64,000 nt of DNA. Source: Coriobacteriaceae bacterium (GTDB lineage Bacteria; Actinomycetota; Coriobacteriia; Coriobacteriales; UMGS124). The notes below the pieces were generated by a model. It ran no database searches. It saw nothing but the letters and a program-made list of their open reading frames with translations, and had not been told where the DNA came from. The stretch is taken from contig JAHZGC010000024.1 in assembly GCA_019421015.1 (NCBI GenBank), positions 3,028-67,027 on the forward strand. The letters are read 5' to 3'. This document shows positions 37,358-45,108 of the stretch, piece after piece. Position numbers and translations under genes: made by a program. Position 1 is the first letter of the stretch; every line of letters starts with the position of its first letter.

Positions 37358-38236
37358 CTACGCCTGCGCCGGGTGCCGCCGCACCGCCCCGATTCCCAGG
37401 GCACCCGCCCCCGTGTGGCAGCCGATGCTCAGGGTGAGCGGCGTATAGAGGATCTCCTCCCCGGGGAACTCCGCCTGAAGGCGGTCGAGCCATCCCTGGC
37501 GTTCCTCCTCGGACATCCAGGTTCCGGCCATGGCGAGCATGAGCTGGCCGTTTTGACGGAAGTCCCGCAGGCGTCCCGCCAGGTCGGCCTTGAGGGCCTT
37601 GACCATCTGGGCGAAGGCCGCCCGTTTGCCACGGGCCTTGGTGTGGGTGTCGAGCTTGCCGCCTTGGATCGTGAGGACCGGCTTGATGTTGAGCAGCGAG
37701 CCGACGGCTGCGGCCGCCGGGGTCACGCGACCGCTTTTACGCAGGTAGGTAAGGGTGTCGACGGTTATGTAGATGGTGGCGTCGTAAGCCTCGCGCAAAA
37801 GCACGGCCTTGATGGCCCGGGCGCTGCAGCCGGAGTCGGCCATGGCCTTGGCATCGAGGGCGGCGGTGAGCTGGAGTGCCGAGATGCGGTGGTTGTCGAC
37901 CACCTCGACCTGCCCGCCGTAGTCTTTTGCGAGCGTCTCCGCCGCCGCGCACGACCCGCTCAAGCCGCTCGACATGGGAATGTAGACGATCTCGTCGTTG
38001 TTCTCGAGCAGCTCGCCCCACATCTCGATGAGCGAGGCGGGGGAGGGCTGCGACGACGTGATGCGGTGGCCTTCGGCCTGCAGCCGGTAGAACTCCTCGG
38101 GGAAGATGTCGACGTTCTCGTAGAAGGTGCGCCCGTCCACAATGATCGGCATGGGGAGAACGGCGATGCCGAGCTCTGCCCCCTGTTGAGGGGTGATGCC
38201 GCTGTTGCTGTCGGTCATGATCGCTACGCGTGCCAA
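37358..38236 (-). CDS. DegV family fatty-acid-binding protein
   Basis: 292-residue EDD-fold protein. DegV/FakB proteins bind a fatty acid and present it to a kinase for phospholipid synthesis. Motifs: VAIMTDSNSGITPQQ (4-18), the TSSQPSPA loop (about 61-68), YIPMSSGLSGSCAAA (about 84-98) and the helical linker TLTYLRKSGR (about 158-167). The partner kinase FakA is not in the window. A copy of the mini inverted-repeat element lies directly upstream of its start. Confidence 0.92.
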   Translation of the reverse strand: MARVAIMTDSNSGITPQQGAELGIAVLPMPIIVDGRTFYENVDIFPEEFYRLQAEGHRITSSQPSPASLIEMWGELLENNDEIVYIPMSSGLSGSCAAAETLAKDYGGQVEVVDNHRISALQLTAALDAKAMADSGCSARAIKAVLLREAYDATIYITVDTLTYLRKSGRVTPAAAAVGSLLNIKPVLTIQGGKLDTHTKARGKRAAFAQMVKALKADLAGRLRDFRQNGQLMLAMAGTWMSEEERQGWLDRLQAEFPGEEILYTPLTLSIGCHTGAGALGIGAVRRHPAQA

Positions 38237-38275
38237 GCCATGCTCCTCGCTCCACGGTTCTAGATGCGCTGGGGT

Positions 38276-38391
38276 TTATAGCAGCCCACGAAATTGCTGG
38301 ACAAGGCGCGCGAGGGCGCGGTGTGCTTAAGGCACATAGGCCCGAGCGCAACGCAGCACCAGCGATTCCGTGGACCGCTAGACTGCTATAA
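38276..38391. mobile_element. Inverted-repeat mini-element (MITE-like), copy B
   Basis: 116 bp with ends TTATAGCAG and CTGCTATAA and the core GGACAAGGCGCGCGAGGGCG shared with copies A and C. The right arm is longer than the left (a short deletion inside the left arm). It sits about 40 bp upstream of the degV start, where it could affect expression. Confidence 0.75.
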
Positions 38392-38530
38392 GGATAAAGG
38401 GCCGGCTGTGGAGGAACCGTCGGGGGCGCAACGTTTTCACAGGAGTGGCGTGAGCGTGCTCGGGGGACGGACTCGGTGAGGGAGACACGCCCAAAGGCAG
38501 GGGCGATATGCCCAAAAGCGGCAGGTCGGC

Positions 38531-38536
38531 TATAAT
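38531..38536 (+). promoter_or_regulatory. Consensus -10 hexamer upstream of the GIY-YIG/GNAT ORF
   Basis: TATAAT at 38531-38536 lies seven bases before an in-frame ATG at 38543. Transcription from the usual distance would begin at that ATG, giving a leaderless message. No clear -35 was found. Confidence 0.4.
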
Positions 38537-38635
38537 GCCGTTATGTTTCGACCGACCGGCCGTGGGCGTTGCCAAGACGGCTCGCGTCGGCCCAATCGAC
38601 CCGACCGACCGTGCGGCCCCTTGTTTGGACTTTGG

Positions 38636-39532
38636 ATGCCCCAGGAAGACTCAGCAGTCAAACACTATATGTACGTGCTCGAATGTGCCGACGGGACCTG
38701 GTACACGGGCTACGCCGTCGACGTGGAGAGGCGCATCGCCGCCCACAACGCCGGTCGCGGCGCCAAGTACACGCGGGCCCGTCGGCCGGTGCGTCTTGTG
38801 GCCAAGGCGGCCTTCGACACCAAGCACGAGGCCATGAGCGCCGAGTACCACTTCAAACGACTCGGGCGCGCCCAAAAGGAGCTCCTGGTTGCGCAGATCG
38901 GTTCCGCAGTGCCCCTCGAGGTGCTGCTTGTTCAGGGCGGACTGGTCGCAGCCGGGGTGCCATCGGGCCTGTGCCCCTCCGACAGACGCCCCCATTCCCA
39001 GAAAGGACCTTCTCCCATGAGCTCTTCTCCCCTGTCCGCCGATTCCGCCTTGACCGTTCGCCATGCGACTCCGCTCGATGTGGACTCCCTCGCGGCGCTT
39101 GAAGCCCAGTGCTTCCCGCCGGCTGAGGCGGCCACCCGGCGGCAGTTCGTCGAGCGTGTCGCCGCTTTTCCCGAGCACTTTTGGCTTCTTGAGCGCGACG
39201 GGGAGCTCGTGGCCGCCATCAACGGCATGGTGACCGACAGCCCCACCATCGCCGACGAGATGTTCGCCGACGCCTCCCTGCACAACGAGGCCGGTGCCTG
39301 GCAGGCGATCTTTGGTGTGGAGACCGCCCCGGCGCACCAGCGGCACGGCTACGCTGCCCTGCTCATGGAGCGCGTCGTCGACGACGCCCGCGCCCAGGGG
39401 CGGCGCGGCTGCACGCTTACCTGCAAAGAGGGGCTTATCGGCTACTACGAGCGCTTTGGCTACGTGAACTGCGGCGTTTCGGCCTCGGAACACGGGGGTG
39501 CCGTGTGGTACGACATGCGGGTGGAGTTCTAG
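38636..39532 (+). CDS. GIY-YIG nuclease domain fused in frame to a GNAT acetyltransferase
   Basis: One uninterrupted reading frame. The N-terminal part (about residues 8-85 from ATG 38636) is a UPF0213/YhbQ-like GIY-YIG domain: YMYVLECADGTWYTGYAVDV, with R in ERRIAAHN and the E of AMSAEYHFK. The C-terminal part (from about residue 135) is a GNAT N-acetyltransferase with the acetyl-CoA loop VETAPAHQRHGYAALLM and the closing YERFGYVN. An internal ATG at 39017 has AGAAAGGA upstream, so the GNAT part may also be made alone. ATG 38543 is a possible upstream start behind a TATAAT. Whether the product is truly fused is unproven. Confidence 0.75.
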   Translation: MPQEDSAVKHYMYVLECADGTWYTGYAVDVERRIAAHNAGRGAKYTRARRPVRLVAKAAFDTKHEAMSAEYHFKRLGRAQKELLVAQIGSAVPLEVLLVQGGLVAAGVPSGLCPSDRRPHSQKGPSPMSSSPLSADSALTVRHATPLDVDSLAALEAQCFPPAEAATRRQFVERVAAFPEHFWLLERDGELVAAINGMVTDSPTIADEMFADASLHNEAGAWQAIFGVETAPAHQRHGYAALLMERVVDDARAQGRRGCTLTCKEGLIGYYERFGYVNCGVSASEHGGAVWYDMRVEF

Positions 39533-39614
39533 GGCGCCGGTGCTCGTGGTCGGCCTTGCGCCTCTTGCGATGCCGCCGAGCGGGAACGGGCGTCCTGCGC
39601 ATGTCCTGCGCCCT

Positions 39615-39895
39615 GGCCAAGACCGGAGGTTTGCGACTCCAGCTGGGGTTGAGGGTGGCAGAAAACCAGACTTTGCGATTTTCAAGGGGGTCAAGGTGGA
39701 TGAAATCGGAACTATGCGACTCATTTTTTGGGTAGTACACAGAGCATGGTTGGTATCACTGCAGGTAGACGCTTTGTAAACTCCTTCGCGTTAATAGCGT
39801 GACATCAAAACCGAGTCGCAAAGTTCTGATTCCTGCCAGCACTACCCCCCGAAGAATCGCAAAGTCCCAGTTTTCGCCAAACTCCGACCTTGGCC
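39615..39895. mobile_element. 281-bp imperfect inverted-repeat element
   Basis: The outer ends pair, GGCCAAGACCGGAGGTTTG (39615) against CCAAACTCCGACCTTGGCC (ending 39895). Inner blocks also match in inverted order (GACTTTGCGATT with AATCGCAAAGTC; GAACTATGCGACTC with GAGTCGCAAAGTTC). Two arms of about 100 bp flank an AT-richer core of about 80 bp. There is no ORF. It looks like a non-autonomous element or a large cruciform control region between the GNAT and AGCS genes. Confidence 0.6.
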
Positions 39896-39938
39896 GCGGC
39901 TGTCGGCTCATCCCACGAATCCTGGACGCCATCCTTTG

Positions 39939-41453
39939 CTATTTGAGCCCCACCGTGTCGCCGCCGGCATCGATCGCGTCGCCAAAGAACTCGGCGATGG
40001 GCTGGGGACCAACGTTCTCGACATGGTCCACGTGCCAGCATTCGGTGGCAGGCATGCCAGGGATGGAGTCGGCCACAAACACCGGGTCGAGCCCCTCCCG
40101 CTTCTGGCGGCTGTAGTCGTCGAGCGCCTTGAACGCCCATTTGCCCAGGATCAGGATCGCGACGAGGCTCACGATGGCCATGAGGCCCATGAAGATGTCG
40201 GCCAGGTTCCAGGCCAAATCAAAGCTGTTCACGGCGCCGTAGTAGATAAAGACCAGGCAGACCACGCGGAACACGAAGAGCGCCGCCCGGTTCTTGGTGA
40301 TAAAGCGGAAGTTGCTCTCGGCGTAGAAGTAGTTGCCGATGAGGCTCGAGAAGGCAAAGGCAAAGATGGCGATGGTCATGAAGTGGATGCCGGCCACGCC
40401 GATGGAGTTGTTGAGCGCCATCTGCACGAGGGGGATGCCGTTCAGCGTGGTGGCGAGCTCGGGGTCCTGCACGTAGAACACCATGACCATGATGGCGGAG
40501 CAGGAGCAGATGAGCAGCGTGTCGATGTAGACCGAGAGGCTCTGCACAAGGCCCTGCTTCACCGGGTGCGACACGCTGGCGGTGGCGGCGGCGTTGGGGG
40601 CGGAGCCCATGCCGGCCTCGTTGGAGAAGAGGCCGCGCTTGATGCCGAGCATGACCACCGAGCCGGCAAAGCCGCCGGCGATGGAGCTGAAGTCGAAGGC
40701 CGACGAGAAGATGGTCTGGAAGACGGCTGGGATCTCGTGGACGTTGGTGAGGGTGGTCCAGACGGCCAGGGCAAAGTAGGCGAGCGCCATGAGGGGCACC
40801 AGGATCGAGGTGATAAAGCTGATGCGGTTGGAGCCGCCAAAGATCACGAAGGCCGTCATGACCGCCAACACGATACCCACGGCCACGGCGGTGCCGTTGG
40901 TGGCGTAGTCGGGCACGTAGTACTCGAGCGACGAGGCGGCATTGTAGGCCTGCAGCCCGTTGAAGCCAAAGGCGAAGCACAGGATGAGCAGGATGGCGAA
41001 CACGATGCCGAGCCAACGCTTGCCCAGCGCCTGCTGGATGTAGTAGGCGGGGCCGCCGCGGAACTCTCCGTCCTTGCCGCGGATCTTCCAGATCTGGGCC
41101 AGCGTGGACTCCACAAAGGCCGACGAGGCGCCGATGATGCACATGAGCCACATCCAGAACACCGCACCGGGACCGCCGGTGGCGATGGCGGTGGCCACGC
41201 CGGCGATGTTGCCGGTGCCCACGCGCGACGCCGTGGCGACCATCATGGCCTGGAACGACGAGATCGACTTGCCGCCGGCCACGTGCTTCTTCTCGACCAG
41301 CTGGGTGAACATGTCTTTGATGTAGCGGATCTGCACGGCCTTGGTGCGCACCGTGAAATAGAGGCCGGCGAACACCAGCAGGATCACGAGGACGTAGGTG
41401 TACAGCCAGTCGTCGACGGTGCCCGTGAAGGCGACGAGTTGGTCCATGTTCAT
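39939..41453 (-). CDS. AGCS family sodium:alanine/glycine symporter
   Basis: 504-residue membrane protein with about eleven hydrophobic helices, importing alanine, glycine or a related amino acid with Na+. Family motifs: ATASRVGTGNIAGVATAIA (about 88-106), FRGGPAYYIQQALGKRWLG (about 150-168), GLFSNEAGMGSAPNAAATA (about 307-325). ATG 41453 follows GGGAG; a longer open frame upstream is unsupported. The C-terminal 50 residues are polar. The radical SAM gene on the same strand ends 85 bp upstream, so the two may be co-transcribed. Confidence 0.92.
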   Translation of the reverse strand: MNMDQLVAFTGTVDDWLYTYVLVILLVFAGLYFTVRTKAVQIRYIKDMFTQLVEKKHVAGGKSISSFQAMMVATASRVGTGNIAGVATAIATGGPGAVFWMWLMCIIGASSAFVESTLAQIWKIRGKDGEFRGGPAYYIQQALGKRWLGIVFAILLILCFAFGFNGLQAYNAASSLEYYVPDYATNGTAVAVGIVLAVMTAFVIFGGSNRISFITSILVPLMALAYFALAVWTTLTNVHEIPAVFQTIFSSAFDFSSIAGGFAGSVVMLGIKRGLFSNEAGMGSAPNAAATASVSHPVKQGLVQSLSVYIDTLLICSCSAIMVMVFYVQDPELATTLNGIPLVQMALNNSIGVAGIHFMTIAIFAFAFSSLIGNYFYAESNFRFITKNRAALFVFRVVCLVFIYYGAVNSFDLAWNLADIFMGLMAIVSLVAILILGKWAFKALDDYSRQKREGLDPVFVADSIPGMPATECWHVDHVENVGPQPIAEFFGDAIDAGGDTVGLK

Positions 41454-41538
41454 AGCGCGGGGCTCCCTTGTGCGCGGGCCGGTGGGCATGTGTAGTTCAA
41501 CCCACAGATGATAGCGCATGGGAAGGGGCGGGATCGGG

Positions 41539-42723
41539 TCAGGGGCGTCGGATGCGAGCGGAGACCGCCTCCCAGTTAAAACCTCCCTCTGCCGTGAGAA
41601 ACGCGCGGCTGCCCGTTTGGCCCAAGAAGCCCTCGGCCTTGAGTTTGGCAAGGAGGTTGGCACGGCCGGGAAAGTCGGGTAAAGAGGCCGTGTCGATTCC
41701 CGCGATGGCGTAGAGGCCTCGAACAAGCCGTTCCCGGGCCTCGTCCTCTTCGCCGATTGTGGCGCTTGAGGCCATGATGCTCCTAAAGTCGCCCGAGCCT
41801 TTCAGGTAGCGGGCAAGATCCGTGGCGTTGGAGCAGGTCACGCCTCCATAGCGCGACGAGCTCCCCGCACCGAAGCCCATGGTGGCCGCAGCGGAACAGG
41901 CGAGCTCCAGGTAGCGGGCCCTGTAGCCTTCCAGCGCGAAGTGGTGCTGGGTGTAGCGCACGTACCCGAGTTCCCGCAGGCGCTCGATGCCAGCGTCATA
42001 GAGCTCGCGGCGCTTGTTCTCGTCGGGAAAGGCCTTTCGAGGCGACGAGGGCTTCTCGTCCAAGAAACGCTGGTACGCTGCCGCAACGGTGGTGCCCGGT
42101 GTAAGGCGCAGGGGTTTAAGGGTTATGTGGGTCGCCCCCAGCTTGGCCGCGGTGTCGATGGACGCGCGCAAGGAGGGGACCCCTTGGCCCTCGAGCCCAT
42201 ACAGGACGTTCAGATCGAAGTTGCGCCTGCGGCTTGCACAGGCCACCTCTGCGGCGTCGTGCACGGCCCCCACGGGAAACCAGCGCCCAAGCCCCTGGTG
42301 GAGAAACGCCTCGGAGGTGGCGTATTCGATCTCGAGGCGCAGGTCCCAACGACGCTGCAGGTGCTCGAAGATCCCGATGTTCAGGCCGGTGGGGACGCAG
42401 GCGAGCGACACCTCGCAGCCGTCGGGCACCGCAGCGCAGTCGGCCAAAAAGCCCATGAGCTGGTTCAGGACGGCCCCTCCCAAGTGGTTGGCGGCTCCTC
42501 CGGCAATGCGGACGGCGGCCACCTCGTAGGCGGCGAGATCGGGAGTCGCGGTGTCAATCTCGGCCATGAGGGCGCGTGCGTAGGCCTCGCGGTTGGCGGC
42601 CGACGAAGCGTCGCCGCAACCGAGCGGAAGGTCGCAGAACCCGCAGCGGGCCGGGCACAGGGGTACGGTGAGCGTGATTGCAACGGGGGGCTTGGTCAGG
42701 GAGGCCGGTGTCGGTTGATCCAT
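41539..42723 (-). CDS. Radical SAM protein, HemN/coproporphyrinogen oxidase-like
   Basis: 394-residue radical SAM enzyme. The cluster motif is CPARCGFCD (C-x3-C-x2-C, near residues 23-30), followed by a HemN-like arrangement: RIAGGAANHLGG in place of the usual GGGTP block, FDLNVLYGLEGQ for the usual DLIYGLPGQ block, and a C-terminal region with YTQHHFALEG and GFGAGSSSRYGG. Many HemN-like proteins are not heme enzymes (HemW, HutW and others), so function is open. ATG 42723 is preceded by AAGGACC. It is divergent from the two-component genes at 42925 with a gap of about 200 bp. Confidence 0.82.
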   Translation of the reverse strand: MDQPTPASLTKPPVAITLTVPLCPARCGFCDLPLGCGDASSAANREAYARALMAEIDTATPDLAAYEVAAVRIAGGAANHLGGAVLNQLMGFLADCAAVPDGCEVSLACVPTGLNIGIFEHLQRRWDLRLEIEYATSEAFLHQGLGRWFPVGAVHDAAEVACASRRRNFDLNVLYGLEGQGVPSLRASIDTAAKLGATHITLKPLRLTPGTTVAAAYQRFLDEKPSSPRKAFPDENKRRELYDAGIERLRELGYVRYTQHHFALEGYRARYLELACSAAATMGFGAGSSSRYGGVTCSNATDLARYLKGSGDFRSIMASSATIGEEDEARERLVRGLYAIAGIDTASLPDFPGRANLLAKLKAEGFLGQTGSRAFLTAEGGFNWEAVSARIRRP

Positions 42724-42924
42724 GGGAGGTCCTTCTGGGTGTGCGTGGCCGAGATAGGCCAGGGGGGCGGTGTGCGTGACGCATATTGCCCCCATGGTAC
42801 CTGCTTGGTCGCGGCGCTTGGCGGCCAGTTGTCCCTCCTATCGCTCCAACTGTCGGGCGGCGTGCCGCTTGGGCTGTGGCGCGGTAAGTTTGCTACTATG
42901 GGTTTCTTGCAGGGAGGGATGCGT

Positions 42925-43629
42925 ATGGTTCGCATAGCCGTGGTGGACGACGACCCGGACCACCGGCGGACGCTCGTGGGCTACATCAAGGATTTCTTTG
43001 CCGACCGGGAGCCCTATGACTGCGCCGTGTTCGAAGACGGTGCCGACTTCCTTGCCTCCGCGCTCTTGGAGCTCGATATCGTGTTCCTCGACATCGTCAT
43101 GGACCGCACCAACGGGGTCGACGTGGCCCATGCCCTGCGGGAGCGAGACGAGGGCGTGGCCATCGTGTTCATCACGGAGGCGGTGCAGTATGCGCTCGAA
43201 GGCTACGGGGTTCAAGCCTCCGACTTTCTTATCAAGCCGCTGTACTACACGAGTTTCTGCGCCTGCATGCAGCGCGTGATGGCTGCCGTTAAACGGCGAA
43301 AGCCCACGATGATCAGGATCGATTACGACAAGACGGTCCACTATCTTGACGTGTCGACCGTCTACGCCATCGAGACCCGCAACAAAAAGGTGGTCATCCA
43401 CGCTAGGTCGGGCGACTACCTGTGCTCCGACACGCTCAAAGACCTCGAGAAGCGCCTTGCGCCCCATGGGTTTGCCCGCTGCCACCACGCCTACATCGTG
43501 AACACCGCGTTTGTCGAGACGGTACGCAAGCAGGAGGTGCTGGTGTGCGGGCAGTGGATCCCCCTGAGCCGGCAACGCCGCGACGAGTTTATGCAGCAGA
43601 TGCTGAGCGATATCGGGGGCACGGTCTAG
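42925..43629 (+). CDS. LytTR-family response regulator (AgrA-like)
   Basis: 234 residues. An N-terminal receiver domain has phosphoacceptor D56 (VFLDIVMD), acidic VVDDDPDH and the lysine of FLIKPL. A C-terminal LytTR DNA-binding domain (about 130-230) includes IETRNKKVVIHA, GFARCHHAYIVNTAFVE and IPLSRQRRDEF. ATG 42925 lies seven bases after AGGGAGGG; an ATG at 42919 is too close to it. The kinase gene begins at the very next base after its stop. LytTR regulators bind paired direct repeats; the nearest likely target is the reductase at 45109. Confidence 0.92.
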   Translation: MVRIAVVDDDPDHRRTLVGYIKDFFADREPYDCAVFEDGADFLASALLELDIVFLDIVMDRTNGVDVAHALRERDEGVAIVFITEAVQYALEGYGVQASDFLIKPLYYTSFCACMQRVMAAVKRRKPTMIRIDYDKTVHYLDVSTVYAIETRNKKVVIHARSGDYLCSDTLKDLEKRLAPHGFARCHHAYIVNTAFVETVRKQEVLVCGQWIPLSRQRRDEFMQQMLSDIGGTV

Positions 43630-44943
43630 ATGAACGAGATATCGACCGGGGCCATAGTGCTCCGCGCGGTGGTGAACTGCGTGGGGCTTTTGATTTTCTC
43701 GCAGGGCCTTCGCCCGCGGGTATTGCTCCGTCCCGATGGCCGCCCGGTGCCCCTGTGGGGTTCGGTGGTGGTGGGCTGCGCCCTGTTTGCCGCGCTCTGC
43801 GCGTCCGTGGTGCTGATCCGCCTGTCGCACCTGCTGTTTTTGAGCGATTTTGTGGCGGTGATCGCGGTTTTCTCCCTGTGGTTGCTGACTGCCAAGCGTA
43901 TATCGGTGCGCAACGCCCTGTACATGGCCGTGGTGGCGTTTTTGTGCCTCGATCTCACGGTGGCCCTCGTGAACTCGGCCTATCGCCACCTGCCGACCTT
44001 CTCGACGCCGTTTGGCTCCGCCGCCCTCGAGCTGCTCTACGCCGCGCTTATGCTGGGGCTGTGCTGGATGCTGCGCCGATGGGCCCCCACCTCCGATGAA
44101 CCCGACGTCTCTTTGCGAAGCTTCTTGATGCTCTTTTTGGCGTTGGCCCCCTATTTGGTGATGAGAAGCTCGGCGCTGTTCTACGACATCGGGGGGCCTA
44201 CCGGCACGATGATCGAGGGGGTGCTGGCGCTCACCATTGTGGCCACCTTCGGCGCCTTTGTGGGAAACCACGCCACCATCGTGGCGGCGGCCGAAAAAGT
44301 CCGGCGGCTCCAGCTCGAAATGGAGCTCCAGGAACACCAGCGTCGGTTTGCCATCCGCAAGGAGGCCATGGACGAGGTGAACCGGCGCTACCACGACATG
44401 GTGCGCTATGCCCGCATATTCGCTCAGGGAGGGGCGGCGGGGTCTTTTGACGAGTTCCTCGAAGAGCGCATGACGGGCAACCTGCCGACCGCCCCGATGT
44501 GGGACACCGGCAACGATACGCTCGACATGCTGCTGTGGGAAGCGTCCGAACGCTGCGCTGCGTCTGACATACGGTTTGTGCCCATTGTTGACGTCGAGGA
44601 CGTGGGGGCGATAGCGGGCTTTGACCTCCATGCCATAGTAGGCAACGCCCTGGAGAACGCCGTCGAAGCCGCCTCGCGAGTTCCGGATCGGGAGAAGCGC
44701 GAGGTCCGCCTCAAGCTGCGCCAGGTCAACCAGATGCTTTTTGTTGTGGTGAACAACCATTTTGTGGGGGAGCTCCGCCGCGAGGGCGACCGGCTCGTCT
44801 CGACCAAAGACAGGGCCGACGAGGGACCCCACGGCTACGGTGTGGAGAACATCAGGCGGGCTGCAGAGCGCTACGGCGGGTCGCTTACCTATGCGGCGCA
44901 AGGGGACCGCTTTAGCCTGACCGTTATGGTGCCGCTTGGCTGA
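43630..44943 (+). CDS. GHKL sensor histidine kinase (AgrC-like)
   Basis: 437 residues. The N-terminal half has about six membrane helices (residues 8-225), then a coiled-coil linker (KVRRLQLEMELQEHQ). The phosphoacceptor is H255 in RRYHDMVRY, and the GHKL ATPase shows N339 in NALENAVEAA and HGYGVENIRRAAERYGG. This is the partner of the LytTR regulator that it directly follows. No AgrB/AgrD peptide-pheromone genes are nearby, so its signal may be a small molecule rather than a peptide. Confidence 0.92.
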   Translation: MNEISTGAIVLRAVVNCVGLLIFSQGLRPRVLLRPDGRPVPLWGSVVVGCALFAALCASVVLIRLSHLLFLSDFVAVIAVFSLWLLTAKRISVRNALYMAVVAFLCLDLTVALVNSAYRHLPTFSTPFGSAALELLYAALMLGLCWMLRRWAPTSDEPDVSLRSFLMLFLALAPYLVMRSSALFYDIGGPTGTMIEGVLALTIVATFGAFVGNHATIVAAAEKVRRLQLEMELQEHQRRFAIRKEAMDEVNRRYHDMVRYARIFAQGGAAGSFDEFLEERMTGNLPTAPMWDTGNDTLDMLLWEASERCAASDIRFVPIVDVEDVGAIAGFDLHAIVGNALENAVEAASRVPDREKREVRLKLRQVNQMLFVVVNNHFVGELRREGDRLVSTKDRADEGPHGYGVENIRRAAERYGGSLTYAAQGDRFSLTVMVPLG

Positions 44944-45108
44944 GGCGTTGGGCGAGCGGATTTTGAAGGCCAACTGGCTGCCCTATCGTGCCAGGTAGTC
45001 GGCACCTGTTGTGCGTGGAACGGGGCCCCGATATAACGCACTCATGGTCAGCGCGGGCAGACTCACAGAGTTTCTGCCAGCGAAACCCCTATGTAAGGAG
45101 AGAAGATC

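Noticed and set aside
39939..41495. Long plus-strand frames rich in His, Asp, Gly and Glu opposite membrane-protein genes
   Set aside because: These are the antisense shadows expected in GC-rich DNA and show no domain, start signal or sensible hydrophobic pattern.
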